Shown here: piece by piece, positions 1-9,831 of the stretch
Position numbering within the stretch: the first letter of the stretch is position 1
Layout: each line of letters begins with the position of its first letter
NCBI RefSeq assembly: GCF_000332975.1
Contig: NZ_BANR01000006.1
Span: forward strand, 1-64,000
Direction: 5' to 3'
Origin: Gordonia aichiensis NBRC 108223
GTDB lineage: Bacteria > Actinomycetota > Actinomycetes > Mycobacteriales > Mycobacteriaceae
DNA: 64,000 nt
Notes under the pieces: model-generated
Told to the model about the DNA's origin: nothing
The model's input: the letters and a program-made list of their open reading frames with translations, nothing else
Database searches by the model: none
Position numbers and translations under genes: made by a program

Positions 1-1662
1 GACCAGTCGTCCGGTGGCCGGGTCGCGGTACTGGTCATCGACCCAGTTGCCGAACGTTTTCTGGATGTGCCCGTACCGGCATTTCGTGTTCAAATTCTCG
101 TAACTGGTGGGCCCACCAGCATCCGGATTGTGGTGGTCGTATTCGGCGACGTGATCGTTGTCGGCGGTCCATGCCGAGCGACTGCAGCCGGGATCGACGC
201 AGTAGCCGTCACGGCACCGCACCGCTTCATCCAACGCTGTCGACGGCCGGTACGGGTCGACGCCGTGTGCGGGCAGGGTGAAGGTGCCGTCAGCGTTCTC
301 AGGCGTGTTGATCGGCACGACCCGGCGGATCACCGCGTCGGGGCGGGCGGCGATATCTCGCACGTGCTCGGCGGAGATGATGCCGTAGCCGTCCATGAAC
401 CCGACCGGCACAGCCTCGGGCGACACGTCCGGGCGCGGACGGTCGACCCGCACCGTCCAGGTGCCCGGCCCGTCGCCGCTCTCGGTCTCGTCACCATCGA
501 CACCCTTGACCGTCTCTGCTTCGCCTGCCGAAGACTCCGCGCGACGAGCCCCGGACTCCGCGGTGCTGTCGGCGGGTTCGGCTGTGCTGGAGAGTACTTC
601 GGGTGCGCCGAGTGCGGCCTCGTTGCACACGACGTGGATGACGAACCGCGGATCAGCCGGCGGCACGGTGCCCGGTTCGGGAATCGCCGCGGTGCACTCG
701 GCACTGCCGCAGGCGCATTCGAACCGGGACCCCGAGAGCAGCGCGAACATCGCATCCGAGGCGCGTTGCTGACGACTCCGACCATCACCATCACACACCG
801 CGTCGGCCAGGCGTCGTACCGCAGCGACCGCTACCTGCACGTTCTCCGCCGACATCACCGCGGTGATCTCCCCAACCCCGTCACCACAGTTGTCGGTGAA
901 CACACCTCGTTTGTCCAACGCACGCTCGCGGCGTTCACGCACCGCATCCGGATCCTGGCGGAACACGATCCGATCAACCATGTCCCGCAGGCGCGGTCGT
1001 TTCCACGACCCGCGCCGCGTGCGCAGCGTGGTCGCGATCTGCTCATCCACAGCCGCCACCACCTCTGGCGGGGTGCCCGGCCCACGCACCAGGTCGGTGC
1101 GTGAGATCACCAGCCGCGCTTGCTCGATCGACACGATCCCCTCACGCAGACAGCCAAACACCTGCGGCAGATCATCACGCAACACGATCGCCTCGTCGAT
1201 CATGCGTTCAGCCTGCCGACGCGACACCGCGAAGATCCCCGAAATGCGTGCCGCGGCATCGGCGAAACCATCCACGATCAGGCCATCACACTCGGCACGC
1301 CCGACGACCAGCCGGTCATAGAGCACCCCGATCGACTGATACCGCGCCCACACCACAAACGCCTCACCACAACGTAACCGGGTCAGACCCTCCAACACCG
1401 CGACCGTGTCCGAACCATCCGGAGCCGCCGGATCGACACCACCGAGCAGACCAAGCGGCACACCCGCCCAGTCACGATCCGAAGTTTCGGAACTCGTCGA
1501 ATCAGACTGTGAGCCAACAGACTCCGAATGTGCACACGACCCAACAAACGAATCTCCGACGTCCGGGTTGCCTCCGTCGGGTTCTTCGGCACCCGCGCTA
1601 CTTCGGTCGGGCTCCTCGTCGCCAGAGTCACCCGCACTGAAACCCTCTGCCGCGACCGACAT
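1..1662 (-). CDS. DUF222 / HNH endonuclease domain protein (13E12-type), C-terminus beyond window
   Basis: At least 554 codons are read on the minus strand without a stop, and the gene runs off the left edge. The N-terminal ~70 residues are rich in Asp, Glu, Ser and Gly and look disordered. A DUF222-like helical region follows, and the visible end carries an HNH fold: a DHV histidine, the NLNTKC asparagine segment and CRYGH, with CxxxxC zinc-type pairs around CRDGYC and DPGC. This is the common actinobacterial HNH/13E12 family, often found in many copies and linked to mobile DNA, but no catalysis is proven for this copy. The ATG at 1662 has a strong Shine-Dalgarno (GGAGGGG) about 5 nt upstream. 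The gene is divergent from the helicase-like gene. The family call is secure; the biological role is unknown. Confidence 0.85.
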   Translation of the reverse strand, partial: MSVAAEGFSAGDSGDEEPDRSSAGAEEPDGGNPDVGDSFVGSCAHSESVGSQSDSTSSETSDRDWAGVPLGLLGGVDPAAPDGSDTVAVLEGLTRLRCGEAFVVWARYQSIGVLYDRLVVGRAECDGLIVDGFADAAARISGIFAVSRRQAERMIDEAIVLRDDLPQVFGCLREGIVSIEQARLVISRTDLVRGPGTPPEVVAAVDEQIATTLRTRRGSWKRPRLRDMVDRIVFRQDPDAVRERRERALDKRGVFTDNCGDGVGEITAVMSAENVQVAVAAVRRLADAVCDGDGRSRQQRASDAMFALLSGSRFECACGSAECTAAIPEPGTVPPADPRFVIHVVCNEAALGAPEVLSSTAEPADSTAESGARRAESSAGEAETVKGVDGDETESGDGPGTWTVRVDRPRPDVSPEAVPVGFMDGYGIISAEHVRDIAARPDAVIRRVVPINTPENADGTFTLPAHGVDPYRPSTALDEAVRCRDGYCVDPGCSRSAWTADNDHVAEYDHHNPDAGGPTSYENLNTKCRYGHIQKTFGNWVDDQYRDPATGRLV

Positions 1663-1695
1663 CGCACCCCCTCCGAACCATCGGATCGAACGTTT

Positions 1696-1718
1696 GTACC
1701 CATACTACGGACGGGTAC
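1696..1718 (-). promoter_or_regulatory. inverted repeat around a probable -10 box for the HNH gene
   Basis: GTACCC and GGGTAC are perfect 6-bp arms separated by 11 bp. On the minus strand the spacer holds TAGTAT (1708-1703), a good TANNNT -10 box about 40 nt before the HNH start. No convincing -35 was found. A repressor bound to the dyad would cover the -10, so it may be an operator. The remaining divergent intergenic stretch up to 1803 shows nothing else recognisable. Confidence 0.35.
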
Positions 1719-1802
1719 CGACAGAGACGGTCATCTGCGAGAGTTCGGAACGTATTTGTGGATAAACCTCTGTGAGGCCAAAGTTTTCGTCGAAAGTCAA
1801 CG

Positions 1803-3980
1803 TTGCACTATCGCAATTCTGCCTCCACAGTGGACGCCACATCACCGACCAAGAGAGCAGCCCCACTGGTGGATATAGATCAGCCGAGAGCACAGCAGAT
1901 CGCGCACGAGCAACTCGCGATTGATGCGATGTACGACCGGCTCGATGCCGAACGTAGCGAGACCCTCGCCACCCGAGCACGCACGCTGGCATCTGGAGTA
2001 GACGAGCCGGAGATGCGAGTAGCCCGAGACGCCGAGCTCTCTCGCTTGGACGCGAGGCTTCAACGACGTCGACTCGCAGAAAGATCATTGTGTTTCGGAC
2101 GTATCGACATGTCGGGTGACGCGGCGCCACTGCACATCGGGAGGGTCGGCCTCCAGTCGGCGGGGGGCACTACGCTGCTCGTCGACTGGCGCGCCGAGGC
2201 CGCTCGACCCTTCTACGAGGCGACGACGAAATCGCCACTGGGAGTGCGACGCCGACGTCATCTGCGCCTCAACAGCCGGTCGGTCGTCGACGTCACCGAT
2301 GAGATACTGGATGGCTCCTCGCAAACCGAGAACGACATCGTCGGCGACGCACCTCTCACCGCAGCTCTGACCGGTGCGCGATCTGGTCGCATGCACGACG
2401 CGGCAGCAACGTTGCAGACTGAACAGGACGAGATCGTGAGATCGCAACACCGCGGAATCATCGTCGTGGACGGGGGCCCCGGAACCGGGAAGACGATCGT
2501 CGCGCTTCACCGAGCAGCGTATGTGCTGTACGCATTTCCAGCGATCGCCGATCGCGGTGTGCTGATCTTCGGTCCCAACGCGCGATTCCTGTCGTACATC
2601 TCGGACGTGTTGCCCTCTCTGGGAGAAAACGACGTCGCCATGGCCACTGCAGCCGATCTCATCGCCGTCCAACCCGGACGCCTCGAATCCGACGGAGTCG
2701 CACGCGCCAAGGGTCGCGGATCGTGCGCCGCAGAACTCGCCCGCTTCGTGCAGGCGCGGCAGCCGCGCGGGCGATCATTGCGAGTGCACACCGAGCACGG
2801 CACCGTCGTCGTCGAACCAGACCGCGTCGACGACGCTCGCCGTCGTGCACTCCAGGGAGGTGCCGGCCACAACCCCGCGAGAGAATCTTTCATCGAGTAC
2901 CTTGTCGACGACGTGGTGACCGAGCTCGAACGCCAAACCGTGCAGGAGATCTCCGACTTCGAAGCCGAGATCAAGGAGGCCTTCGGTATCGATCTCGATC
3001 GCATGTTCGCCAGCGACTCACCGGATGCCGCGGACTCGTCAGGATTCGACGAGATCGACTGGGACCGAATCCGTGACGAACTCCTCGACGACGCCGGCAT
3101 CCGCGCATGCGTCGATCGCGTCTGGCCCCTTCTTCACCCGGACACGGTCCTTCAATCGATACTCCGAGACGGTGCAGTCCTGCGCCACCTCCTTCCCGAA
3201 CTGTCAGACGACGCCATCCACGCGGTCACATCGGCGGCCGAATCGGGTTGGACTGTAGCCGATCTCGCGCTCCTCGATGAGCTCCACATGCTGCTCGACG
3301 GTCCGCCGGAGACCGTCTACGGGCATATCGTTGTGGACGAGGCACAGCAACTCTCCGAGATGCAGTGGCGCATGCTCATGCGCCGCTGCCCCAACCGCTC
3401 GATGACCATAGTCGGGGACCTGGCCCAGGCGGGACCGTCGACCACGATCACAACCTGGGCAGACGCTCTGCACCCGTTCGTCTCCGACCGATTCGCCCAC
3501 TACACCCTGACCATCAACTACCGCACCACCGCAGAGATCCTCGACGCCACAGCCCCACTGCTGAGACGAATTGCACCCGGCCAACGACTTTCGCGATCGC
3601 TCCGACATGGCGACCAGCCGATAATCGTCACAGCTTCCGATCACACCGTCGATGCCACCATCGGCACGCTCATCGCTGAGCTACGACGCGACCATCCCGG
3701 CGAGCTCATCGGCATTATTGCCTCGTCACGGCGGGCCGCAGGGCTGGGCGCTGACGGCCGTGAAACCCACCCGCGAGACACAAATGCCCAACAGCCGAGC
3801 CGCCTCGGGAGCGACGTGATGGTCGTTCCCGCAGCAGAAGCCCGGGGATTGGAGTTCGATACCGTTCTCGTCGTCGCACCCGACGAGATCGAATCCGCCA
3901 GCGCGGCCGGGCTGAGAGACCTCTACGTGGCACAGACGCGAGCCACCAAGCGACTGTTCACGGTCGCCCGTACCCAGTGA
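1803..3980 (+). CDS. HelD/HelR-like RNA polymerase recycling ATPase (UvrD/Rep superfamily)
   Basis: The 725-residue protein has the order typical of HelD/HelR. It starts with an N-terminal helical coiled arm (residues ~20-100), followed by the GRI-x-GR-GL and VDWRA-ARPFY block (~105-140) that precedes the helicase core. Walker A is GGPGTGKT (~224), Walker B is VVDEAQQ (~510), and the last two motifs are RGLEFD and VAQTRATKR near the C-terminus. Members of the family remove stalled RNA polymerase from DNA, and the HelR branch displaces rifamycins in some actinobacteria (established). HelD versus HelR cannot be decided by eye, and no rifamycin-associated element was seen upstream. The TTG at 1803 gives the longest frame. 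An in-frame GTG at 1830 is an alternative, and neither has a strong ribosome-binding site. Confidence 0.8.
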   Translation: MHYRNSASTVDATSPTKRAAPLVDIDQPRAQQIAHEQLAIDAMYDRLDAERSETLATRARTLASGVDEPEMRVARDAELSRLDARLQRRRLAERSLCFGRIDMSGDAAPLHIGRVGLQSAGGTTLLVDWRAEAARPFYEATTKSPLGVRRRRHLRLNSRSVVDVTDEILDGSSQTENDIVGDAPLTAALTGARSGRMHDAAATLQTEQDEIVRSQHRGIIVVDGGPGTGKTIVALHRAAYVLYAFPAIADRGVLIFGPNARFLSYISDVLPSLGENDVAMATAADLIAVQPGRLESDGVARAKGRGSCAAELARFVQARQPRGRSLRVHTEHGTVVVEPDRVDDARRRALQGGAGHNPARESFIEYLVDDVVTELERQTVQEISDFEAEIKEAFGIDLDRMFASDSPDAADSSGFDEIDWDRIRDELLDDAGIRACVDRVWPLLHPDTVLQSILRDGAVLRHLLPELSDDAIHAVTSAAESGWTVADLALLDELHMLLDGPPETVYGHIVVDEAQQLSEMQWRMLMRRCPNRSMTIVGDLAQAGPSTTITTWADALHPFVSDRFAHYTLTINYRTTAEILDATAPLLRRIAPGQRLSRSLRHGDQPIIVTASDHTVDATIGTLIAELRRDHPGELIGIIASSRRAAGLGADGRETHPRDTNAQQPSRLGSDVMVVPAAEARGLEFDTVLVVAPDEIESASAAGLRDLYVAQTRATKRLFTVARTQ

Positions 3981-4007
3981 CAACCGCAGAACTGTTCGCG
4001 CAACTGG

Positions 4008-6977
4008 TCAGCCCGACGCGGTGAGCGTGCGTACCCTCACCGACGAGCCCGCCTCACCACGCAGTACCTCCAGTTGTGACGGTATGCGCGCGCGCAACTC
4101 ATCGACATGGCTGACCACGCCGACAACCCTGCCCCCGGAACGTAATTCGTCGAGTACCCCCATGACCAGATCGAGCGACTCTGGGTCGAGGGTGCCGAAT
4201 CCCTCATCGATGAACATCGTGTCGAGCACCCGTCCGCCCGATTCCGCGGACACCACGTCGGCCAGGCCCAGAGCCAGCGCGAGGGACGCGAAGAAGGTCT
4301 CGCCACCCGACAGGGTGGTCGCTGCGCGTGTGGCTCCTGTGTACTCATCGCGCACCTCAATGCCGAGTCCACCGCGTCGACCACGCGGACCGACCGCATC
4401 GGTGTGCGCGAATTCGTATCTCCCCGCTGACATCTGACGGAGGCGCGCCGACGCGGCCACCAAGACCTCTTCCAGACGCGCGGCAAGAACATAGGAACGC
4501 AGCGTCATTCGCCGCGCGTTCTGCCCCCGACCGCTAACCAACTCGGCCAGTTCGCGAAGCTCCTGCTGTTTCGCTCTCACGGGCTCGATGGCAGTCAACG
4601 CTTCCCAATACTGGGCGACGTGATCGGCCAATCCACTCACACGACGCCCCGCCACCGCCTCGGCACCCGCCGCGGTGTCGTGACGCTCGCGGGCGGAGGC
4701 GACTGCCGTCGCGAGCGCCTCGAGGTCGACGGTTTCGGCGCCGAGGGCTGCCCGCACATCCTCGTCATCCAGCGTTCCCTGGGCCTCGCTGCGCAACCCG
4801 TGCGCTCGCCGCAGCGAAGACTCCCAGATCTCCATCTGTTCAGGGGTCGCCATCGCGGCGCGCACAGCGTCCTCGTCGGCGAACCCGGCATCGGCGCACG
4901 CCTCCTCCATGCGTAGTGCTGCGCGTTCGACACGTTCGCGGCACCGGGCGACCTCGGCACGAGCCTCGCGCACGGAGGCTGCGGAACGACACAGTTCGGC
5001 GAGTTCGTCGCGGCGCGCGGCGACGCTGACCCGGCCTCCCGTGGCCTGTGCGACCTCGTCGTCGAGCGAGGCCAGCTCGCCACGGAGCGCTTCACGACGG
5101 GTTGACGCCGACGCACGTACCGACTGCAGGTCGCTTCGTTCCGAAGTCAGCTGCTGAGCCCGGACCTCGAGATCGTCAACTGCGCGCTGCAGGTCGGATA
5201 TCGAGGCAGCAGCACGTTGCGCTGCCGTCAGTCGCTCGAGGGCGTCCTCCCGCTCGGCAGCGACAACGTCACGGTTCGCATCGCCGATGATCTTCTGCAG
5301 ATTGGCTTCTCGTTCCCGATAGGTCTCCAGGGACGACCGGGCCGCTGCCACGTCGTCTGCTGCGCGTCGCTCGATCTCCGAAGCGGCGCGCTCGTCGACA
5401 TCGCTGACACGGTTGGCGGGATCAGCCGTGCTCGGCGCCGGATGTGTCGACGACCCGCACACGACGCATGGTTCTCCGTCGACGAGCTGAGACGCCAGTT
5501 CAGCAGCCATTCCGGTGAGTCGACGTTCGCGTAGATCGAGAAACTGCGTGCGCGCGTCGTTGTGCGCCTCCCGGGCGTCATGAACTCGGCGTTCAGCGCG
5601 GACGATCAGCCGCGCGACTTCGTCTCTCTGGTCGAGTGCAGCACCGACGATCTCGATCTGCTCGACCTTGCCACGCAGCATCTCCAGTTGCGCACCGCGA
5701 TCCCGGGCTGCGCTCAGCGCATCGGCTGCGCGCACCCTGCGCTCGGGCATCTCTGCCAGCGCAACGTCAACCTCATCCACACGTTTCGTTGCGGCGGCGA
5801 TCTCCCGTTCGACACCAGCTATGTCGGCGACGAGCGTCGGTCGCTCGTCGACTCTGCGAGCCAGTGGCTGCAGGCGTGCGGACTCCGCTGCCCAGGTATC
5901 GGCCACCTGCACGAGATCGCTGTCGGTACAGCCTTGCAACGCAGCGGCTTCGGGCAGGCCGAACAACTCCGATTCCGATGCAGCACAGCAGGTCATCGAC
6001 TGGTCGAGGGCGTCGACCGCGTCACGGTGGTCGGTCACCACCGGCACCACGGGAGCAGCGCGTCGCGCTGCCGCGAGATCATCCGCGGCGCGTTGCAGCT
6101 CAGCACTCGCCTCGTCGAGCTGAGCGATCTTTGCCTGTGCTGCCAGCCCCCGCTGGCGCTCACGCATCAGACGTGTTCCGCTCTCGTGTGCGGCCTGCGC
6201 TTCTTCCAGTTCTACGCGCGCCGCTGCACGGCAAGCAGTCTCTCGTTCGTGGGACCCGCGTGCAGCGTCGAGACATCCCTGCGCCCAGTCCATGTCGGGC
6301 TCAACCGGTGTTTCCGTATCGGCCAGTGCTGCGATCTGGGCCGCGATCCGGCCGAGCGCGGCCTCCTTCTCGTCGAGCGCCGCGCTCCCGGCACGTGCAT
6401 GCTCGCGGAACCACTCCTCGACGTCACCGAAGCGTTCGGTGTCGAACAGGCGCTGCAACAGGGCTTCCCGGTCCTCGTTCGCAGCCCGGAGGAACCGGGA
6501 GAAGTCGCCCTGGGGTAACAGCACCACCTGGAAGAACTGCTCGGCACTCATCCCGAGCAGGCTGCTGATCGTCTCACCGATCTCGGGCAAGCGCGTGAGG
6601 GGCACCCCTGATCCGTCGACCCAGTCAAGAGTCGCCTTCGCCTGCACCTTGGTGGTGCCCGACCCCCGCTTCTTCGGGCGGTGATACTCCGGCGAGCGCA
6701 CGATGCGCAGTCTGCGTCCGTTGATCGTCGCTTCGAGCTCGACCTCGGGAACCTGTTGCGCCGATGCGTGATCGGAGTGCAGCCGCTTGGCGTCGTGACG
6801 CGCACCCGGCACTCGGCCGAACAGAGCGAATGCGATGGCGTCGAGGATGGTGGTCTTGCCCGCGCCGGTCGGCCCATGCAGGAGGAACAAGCCATCCTCG
6901 GCGAGCGCGTCGAAATCGACACTGACGTCGTCGGCGAACGGTCCGAATGCGCACATGCGCAGATGGTGAAGCCTCAT
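4008..6977 (-). CDS. sbcC: exonuclease subunit SbcC
   Basis: This 989-residue SMC-like ATPase is the partner of SbcD in the SbcCD (Mre11-Rad50-type) complex, which cleaves hairpins and protein-blocked DNA ends. Walker A GPTGAGKTT lies at ~35-43. Long Ala/Glu/Arg-rich coiled coils flank a central zinc hook with the motif CVVC (near residue 500). The ABC signature LSGGE is at ~890 and the Walker B/D-loop FIDEGFGTLD at ~925. Length and domain order are normal for actinobacterial SbcC. The ATG overlaps the sbcD stop by 4 nt (ATGA), so the two are translationally coupled, with SbcD made first. It ends 27 nt from the convergent helicase-like gene, with no obvious terminator between them. Confidence 0.95.
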   Translation of the reverse strand: MRLHHLRMCAFGPFADDVSVDFDALAEDGLFLLHGPTGAGKTTILDAIAFALFGRVPGARHDAKRLHSDHASAQQVPEVELEATINGRRLRIVRSPEYHRPKKRGSGTTKVQAKATLDWVDGSGVPLTRLPEIGETISSLLGMSAEQFFQVVLLPQGDFSRFLRAANEDREALLQRLFDTERFGDVEEWFREHARAGSAALDEKEAALGRIAAQIAALADTETPVEPDMDWAQGCLDAARGSHERETACRAAARVELEEAQAAHESGTRLMRERQRGLAAQAKIAQLDEASAELQRAADDLAAARRAAPVVPVVTDHRDAVDALDQSMTCCAASESELFGLPEAAALQGCTDSDLVQVADTWAAESARLQPLARRVDERPTLVADIAGVEREIAAATKRVDEVDVALAEMPERRVRAADALSAARDRGAQLEMLRGKVEQIEIVGAALDQRDEVARLIVRAERRVHDAREAHNDARTQFLDLRERRLTGMAAELASQLVDGEPCVVCGSSTHPAPSTADPANRVSDVDERAASEIERRAADDVAAARSSLETYREREANLQKIIGDANRDVVAAEREDALERLTAAQRAAASISDLQRAVDDLEVRAQQLTSERSDLQSVRASASTRREALRGELASLDDEVAQATGGRVSVAARRDELAELCRSAASVREARAEVARCRERVERAALRMEEACADAGFADEDAVRAAMATPEQMEIWESSLRRAHGLRSEAQGTLDDEDVRAALGAETVDLEALATAVASARERHDTAAGAEAVAGRRVSGLADHVAQYWEALTAIEPVRAKQQELRELAELVSGRGQNARRMTLRSYVLAARLEEVLVAASARLRQMSAGRYEFAHTDAVGPRGRRGGLGIEVRDEYTGATRAATTLSGGETFFASLALALGLADVVSAESGGRVLDTMFIDEGFGTLDPESLDLVMGVLDELRSGGRVVGVVSHVDELRARIPSQLEVLRGEAGSSVRVRTLTASG

Positions 6978-8227
6978 GCCGATTCCGCGATCCCGTCGAT
7001 GTCGAAGAGCGGCAACGACTCTCCGGACATGTCCGCATGCCGCTGCGACCCGTCGATCCGCTCGGGGTCTCCAGTACGTTCAACTCCGGCGGTGTGCTCC
7101 GGCTCCCCGACGACGGCCCGCAGCGCGACATCGACGAGAGCGGACTCCGCAGCCGTGGGCTCGTCACGGACATCGGTGATGAACGAGCGGAGGATCTGCG
7201 CATCGGATCGGCCGTGCACCCGCGAGCGGTAATCGAGTTCTGCTACAGCGTCAGGCCGCTGCCACTGGACGTGCACGGCATGTGGGAAGCGGTCGCGCAG
7301 GCGGCGCATCGCGTCCACCGGGCGCGTCGCGTCGGTCAGCGTCGCCTCCACGTAGTGTTCCTCGGCGTCCGCGTGAACTGCGGACGTCAGCAGTTCGTCG
7401 AGCGTTCCCGTAAGCGAACTGAGGCCTCGCACCTCCACGAGGTCGTGGCGTCGTACCTCGTCGACGCCGTCGGCACCGAGATCGACGAGCCACACCGCTT
7501 TGCGGTGCGTGCGCTCCCCGAACGAATAAGGCAGGAACGACCCGCTGTAGCGCAGCGTCGGGGTGATCTCCTGGGGCGAGTGCAGGTGACCGAGAGCAAC
7601 GTAGTCGATGCCCGAAAATGTGTCCGCAGCGACGGTTTCGACGCCTCCGACACTGATGGATCGTTCGGTTCCGGTTGCCTCTCCGCCGACGACGAAGGCG
7701 TGCGCGGCGACCACCGACCGCGCCTCACGCGAAGCGAGGTCGGCACGGACACGCCCCATCGCCGCGGTCAGGACGTCCTGGTGTCGTCGGGCCTCCGAGA
7801 CACCGAGAGCGACACGACTGACCTCCGGCTCCAGGTACGGAATGCCGTAGAACGCCACGTCTCCGTGCTCATCGGAGAGGATCACCGGCTCGTCGATCCC
7901 GTCGATCGACGTCCGCAGGTGAAGCCCGCCCGCAGCGGCGAACGCCGATCCGACACCGAGCCGGGTCGGGGAATCGTGATTGCCCGACGTCACGACGATG
8001 GCCGCGCCTGCCGCCGCGATCGCCGCGAGCCCCTCGTCGTACACACGCACGGCGTCGGCAGACGGTACCGATCTGTCGTACACGTCGCCGGCAACCACCA
8101 CGACGTCGACGGACTCGGTCGCCACGATTGATGCCAACTGCCCCAACGTCTGCCGCTGGTCGTCGAGCAGATCGATGCCGTGGAACGTGCGACCGAGATG
8201 CCAATCGGAGGTGTGCAGGATGCGCAT
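6974..8227 (-). CDS. sbcD: exonuclease subunit SbcD (Mre11-like)
   Basis: This 417-residue metallophosphoesterase is the nuclease subunit of SbcCD. The phosphoesterase motifs appear in order: DWHLGR at the N-terminus, GDVYD, SGNHDSP, AHAFV and GHLHSP. Together they form the two-metal site. The start at 8227 gives the family-typical beginning MRILHTSDWHLG. An upstream in-frame start at 8251 is unlikely because a TACGGT -10-like box (8240-8235) lies 7 nt before the chosen ATG, suggesting a leaderless mRNA that carries sbcD then sbcC. Confidence 0.95.
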   Translation of the reverse strand: MRILHTSDWHLGRTFHGIDLLDDQRQTLGQLASIVATESVDVVVVAGDVYDRSVPSADAVRVYDEGLAAIAAAGAAIVVTSGNHDSPTRLGVGSAFAAAGGLHLRTSIDGIDEPVILSDEHGDVAFYGIPYLEPEVSRVALGVSEARRHQDVLTAAMGRVRADLASREARSVVAAHAFVVGGEATGTERSISVGGVETVAADTFSGIDYVALGHLHSPQEITPTLRYSGSFLPYSFGERTHRKAVWLVDLGADGVDEVRRHDLVEVRGLSSLTGTLDELLTSAVHADAEEHYVEATLTDATRPVDAMRRLRDRFPHAVHVQWQRPDAVAELDYRSRVHGRSDAQILRSFITDVRDEPTAAESALVDVALRAVVGEPEHTAGVERTGDPERIDGSQRHADMSGESLPLFDIDGIAESA

Positions 8228-8234
8228 GATCAAC

Positions 8235-8240
8235 ACCGTA
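8235..8240 (-). promoter_or_regulatory. -10 box of leaderless sbcDC transcript
   Basis: TACGGT (TANNNT class) is followed by exactly 7 nt and the sbcD ATG, so transcription would begin at or next to the start codon. No Shine-Dalgarno is present. This is an inference from spacing. Confidence 0.45.
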
Positions 8241-8286
8241 CGATCTGCCACCGACAGATCCGGGGAGGCGCGTCAGGCGCGCAACC

Positions 8287-8306
8287 GCGCCGCCCTCAGG
8301 CGGCGC
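8287..8306 (-). terminator. GC hairpin across the MFS stop codon
   Basis: GCGCCGCC and GGCGGCGC form a perfect 8-bp stem with a CTCA loop. The hairpin contains the stop codon of the exporter gene and has no U-tract. It may be a weak intrinsic terminator or an mRNA 3'-end stabiliser before sbcD. Confidence 0.4.
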
Positions 8307-9831
8307 CCGCCTCCTCCACAGCGCCCTCGGCACCGGCCGTCGCCTTTGCCTCGTCGGCAGGCGGATACGAACGCTGCCCGGCCGGACGGGTGAGGAACAG
8401 CGTCGCCACCACGCCGATCAGCAATGCCGCTGCAGGCAGGTACAGCGTCTGTCCCATGGCATGTGCGAACGGTTCACGCACAGCGTGGCCGAAGACCTCG
8501 ATCGGCAACTGCTTGGCGCTGTCATTGTTCGCCGCCGTGTCCATGCCGGGCAGTTCGGCGGCGAGCCTGGTCTGCATCAACGCACCGACCGCAGCCGCAC
8601 CGATCACCGACCCGATCATCCTGGTGGTGTTGTAGACGCCGGCACCCGCGCCCGCCTGGTACCAGGGAAGATCGCGCGTCGCGGTCGCGGCGAGCGGTGC
8701 CCAGATGCCCGCCGACGCGATACCCATCAGGCACAACGGCAGGATCAGCTGCCACACCGGCGTGGCCGAGCGGGCGATGCTACCCATCCAGAACAGCGAG
8801 ATCGAGGCGAGGAACAGACCTGTCGAGATGATCAGGCTCGGATGCACCTTGTCGAGGATTCTGCCGACGATCGGCGCGAGGACACCGGTGAAGATCGCCA
8901 TAGGCACCATCACCAGCGCGGACTGCGTGGGGGTCATACCACCGACGAGCTGCAGGAAGAACATCGCCGGAATCATCTGCCCCGAGATCGCGAAGCCCAT
9001 CGAGGCGATACCGATGTTCGACAATGAGAAATTGCGCTGGCGGAACAGAGACAGCGGAACCAACGGCTCGGTTTTGACGCGTGACTCCCAGTAGATGAAC
9101 AGAGCGAACACCACGATTCCCACGATGATCAGCGTCCAGATCCACGGAGCCCAGTCGTACTTCTCGCCGTCCTGAATCCCGAACACCAAGGCGGACAGGC
9201 CGACTGCCGACAGCACCACACCGACCCAGTCGAAACTGTGGTCATGCTTGTCGACCTCGGGCACCAGCACCGCGGCCAGGATCAAGCCGACGATACCGAC
9301 GGGCAGATTGACGAAGAAGATCCATTCCCAGCCGAGGTTGTCGGTCAGCACGCCGCCCAGCAACGGACCGACGAGTGTGGCGACGCCGGCGACCGTTCCC
9401 CAGACACCCATTGCGGCACCGCGCTTCTCGGGCGGAAAGATGCGCTGGATCATGGCCATCGTCTGCGGTGTGATCAGGGCGGCGCCGATTCCCTGCAGTG
9501 CCCGGGCGGCGATCAGTTCGCCGATCGAACCGGAGAACCCGCACCAGACGCTCGCTGCGGTGAAGACCACGAGTCCGACCTGATAGACGGTCTTGGGCCC
9601 GTACTTGTCGCCGAGCCTGCCCGTGATCAGTAGTGGTACCGCATAGGTCAACAGGTAGGCGCTGGTCACCCACACGATGCCGTTGACATCGGTGTCGAGC
9701 GATGCGCGGATCTGCGGCTGCGCGACGGCGACGATCGTCATGTCGACGAGGATCATGAAGAAGCCGACGCAGAGCGCCATGAGCGAGAGCCACGGTCTGT
9801 TGGTCACCGACTTGAACGTTGGAGCTGTCAT
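8296..9831 (-). CDS. MFS drug exporter, DHA2 (EmrB/QacA) family
   Basis: The 511-residue membrane protein has the 14-helix layout of DHA2 proton-coupled multidrug exporters. Motif A is visible as GRLGDKYGPK after helix 2, and a motif C-like GPLLGG-L-D-GWEWIF stretch is typical of the family. The C-terminal ~25 residues are a Gly/Ala/Glu-rich cytosolic tail. The start ATG (9831) overlaps the stop of the upstream padR-type gene by 4 nt (ATGA), so regulator and pump are co-translated. This arrangement implies that the regulator senses a toxic or exported compound and controls the pump. The substrate cannot be told from sequence. Confidence 0.9.
   Translation of the reverse strand: MTAPTFKSVTNRPWLSLMALCVGFFMILVDMTIVAVAQPQIRASLDTDVNGIVWVTSAYLLTYAVPLLITGRLGDKYGPKTVYQVGLVVFTAASVWCGFSGSIGELIAARALQGIGAALITPQTMAMIQRIFPPEKRGAAMGVWGTVAGVATLVGPLLGGVLTDNLGWEWIFFVNLPVGIVGLILAAVLVPEVDKHDHSFDWVGVVLSAVGLSALVFGIQDGEKYDWAPWIWTLIIVGIVVFALFIYWESRVKTEPLVPLSLFRQRNFSLSNIGIASMGFAISGQMIPAMFFLQLVGGMTPTQSALVMVPMAIFTGVLAPIVGRILDKVHPSLIISTGLFLASISLFWMGSIARSATPVWQLILPLCLMGIASAGIWAPLAATATRDLPWYQAGAGAGVYNTTRMIGSVIGAAAVGALMQTRLAAELPGMDTAANNDSAKQLPIEVFGHAVREPFAHAMGQTLYLPAAALLIGVVATLFLTRPAGQRSYPPADEAKATAGAEGAVEEAGAA

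Noticed and set aside
67-1104. 345-codon plus-strand frame at the left edge
   Set aside because: Shadow of the minus-strand HNH gene, whose HNH and DUF222 motifs are clear and whose frame runs unbroken to the window edge.
1663-1802. Rifamycin-associated element upstream of the HelD/HelR-like gene
   Set aside because: No long GC-rich palindrome of the kind described for such elements is present in the gap, so rifamycin induction is not claimed.
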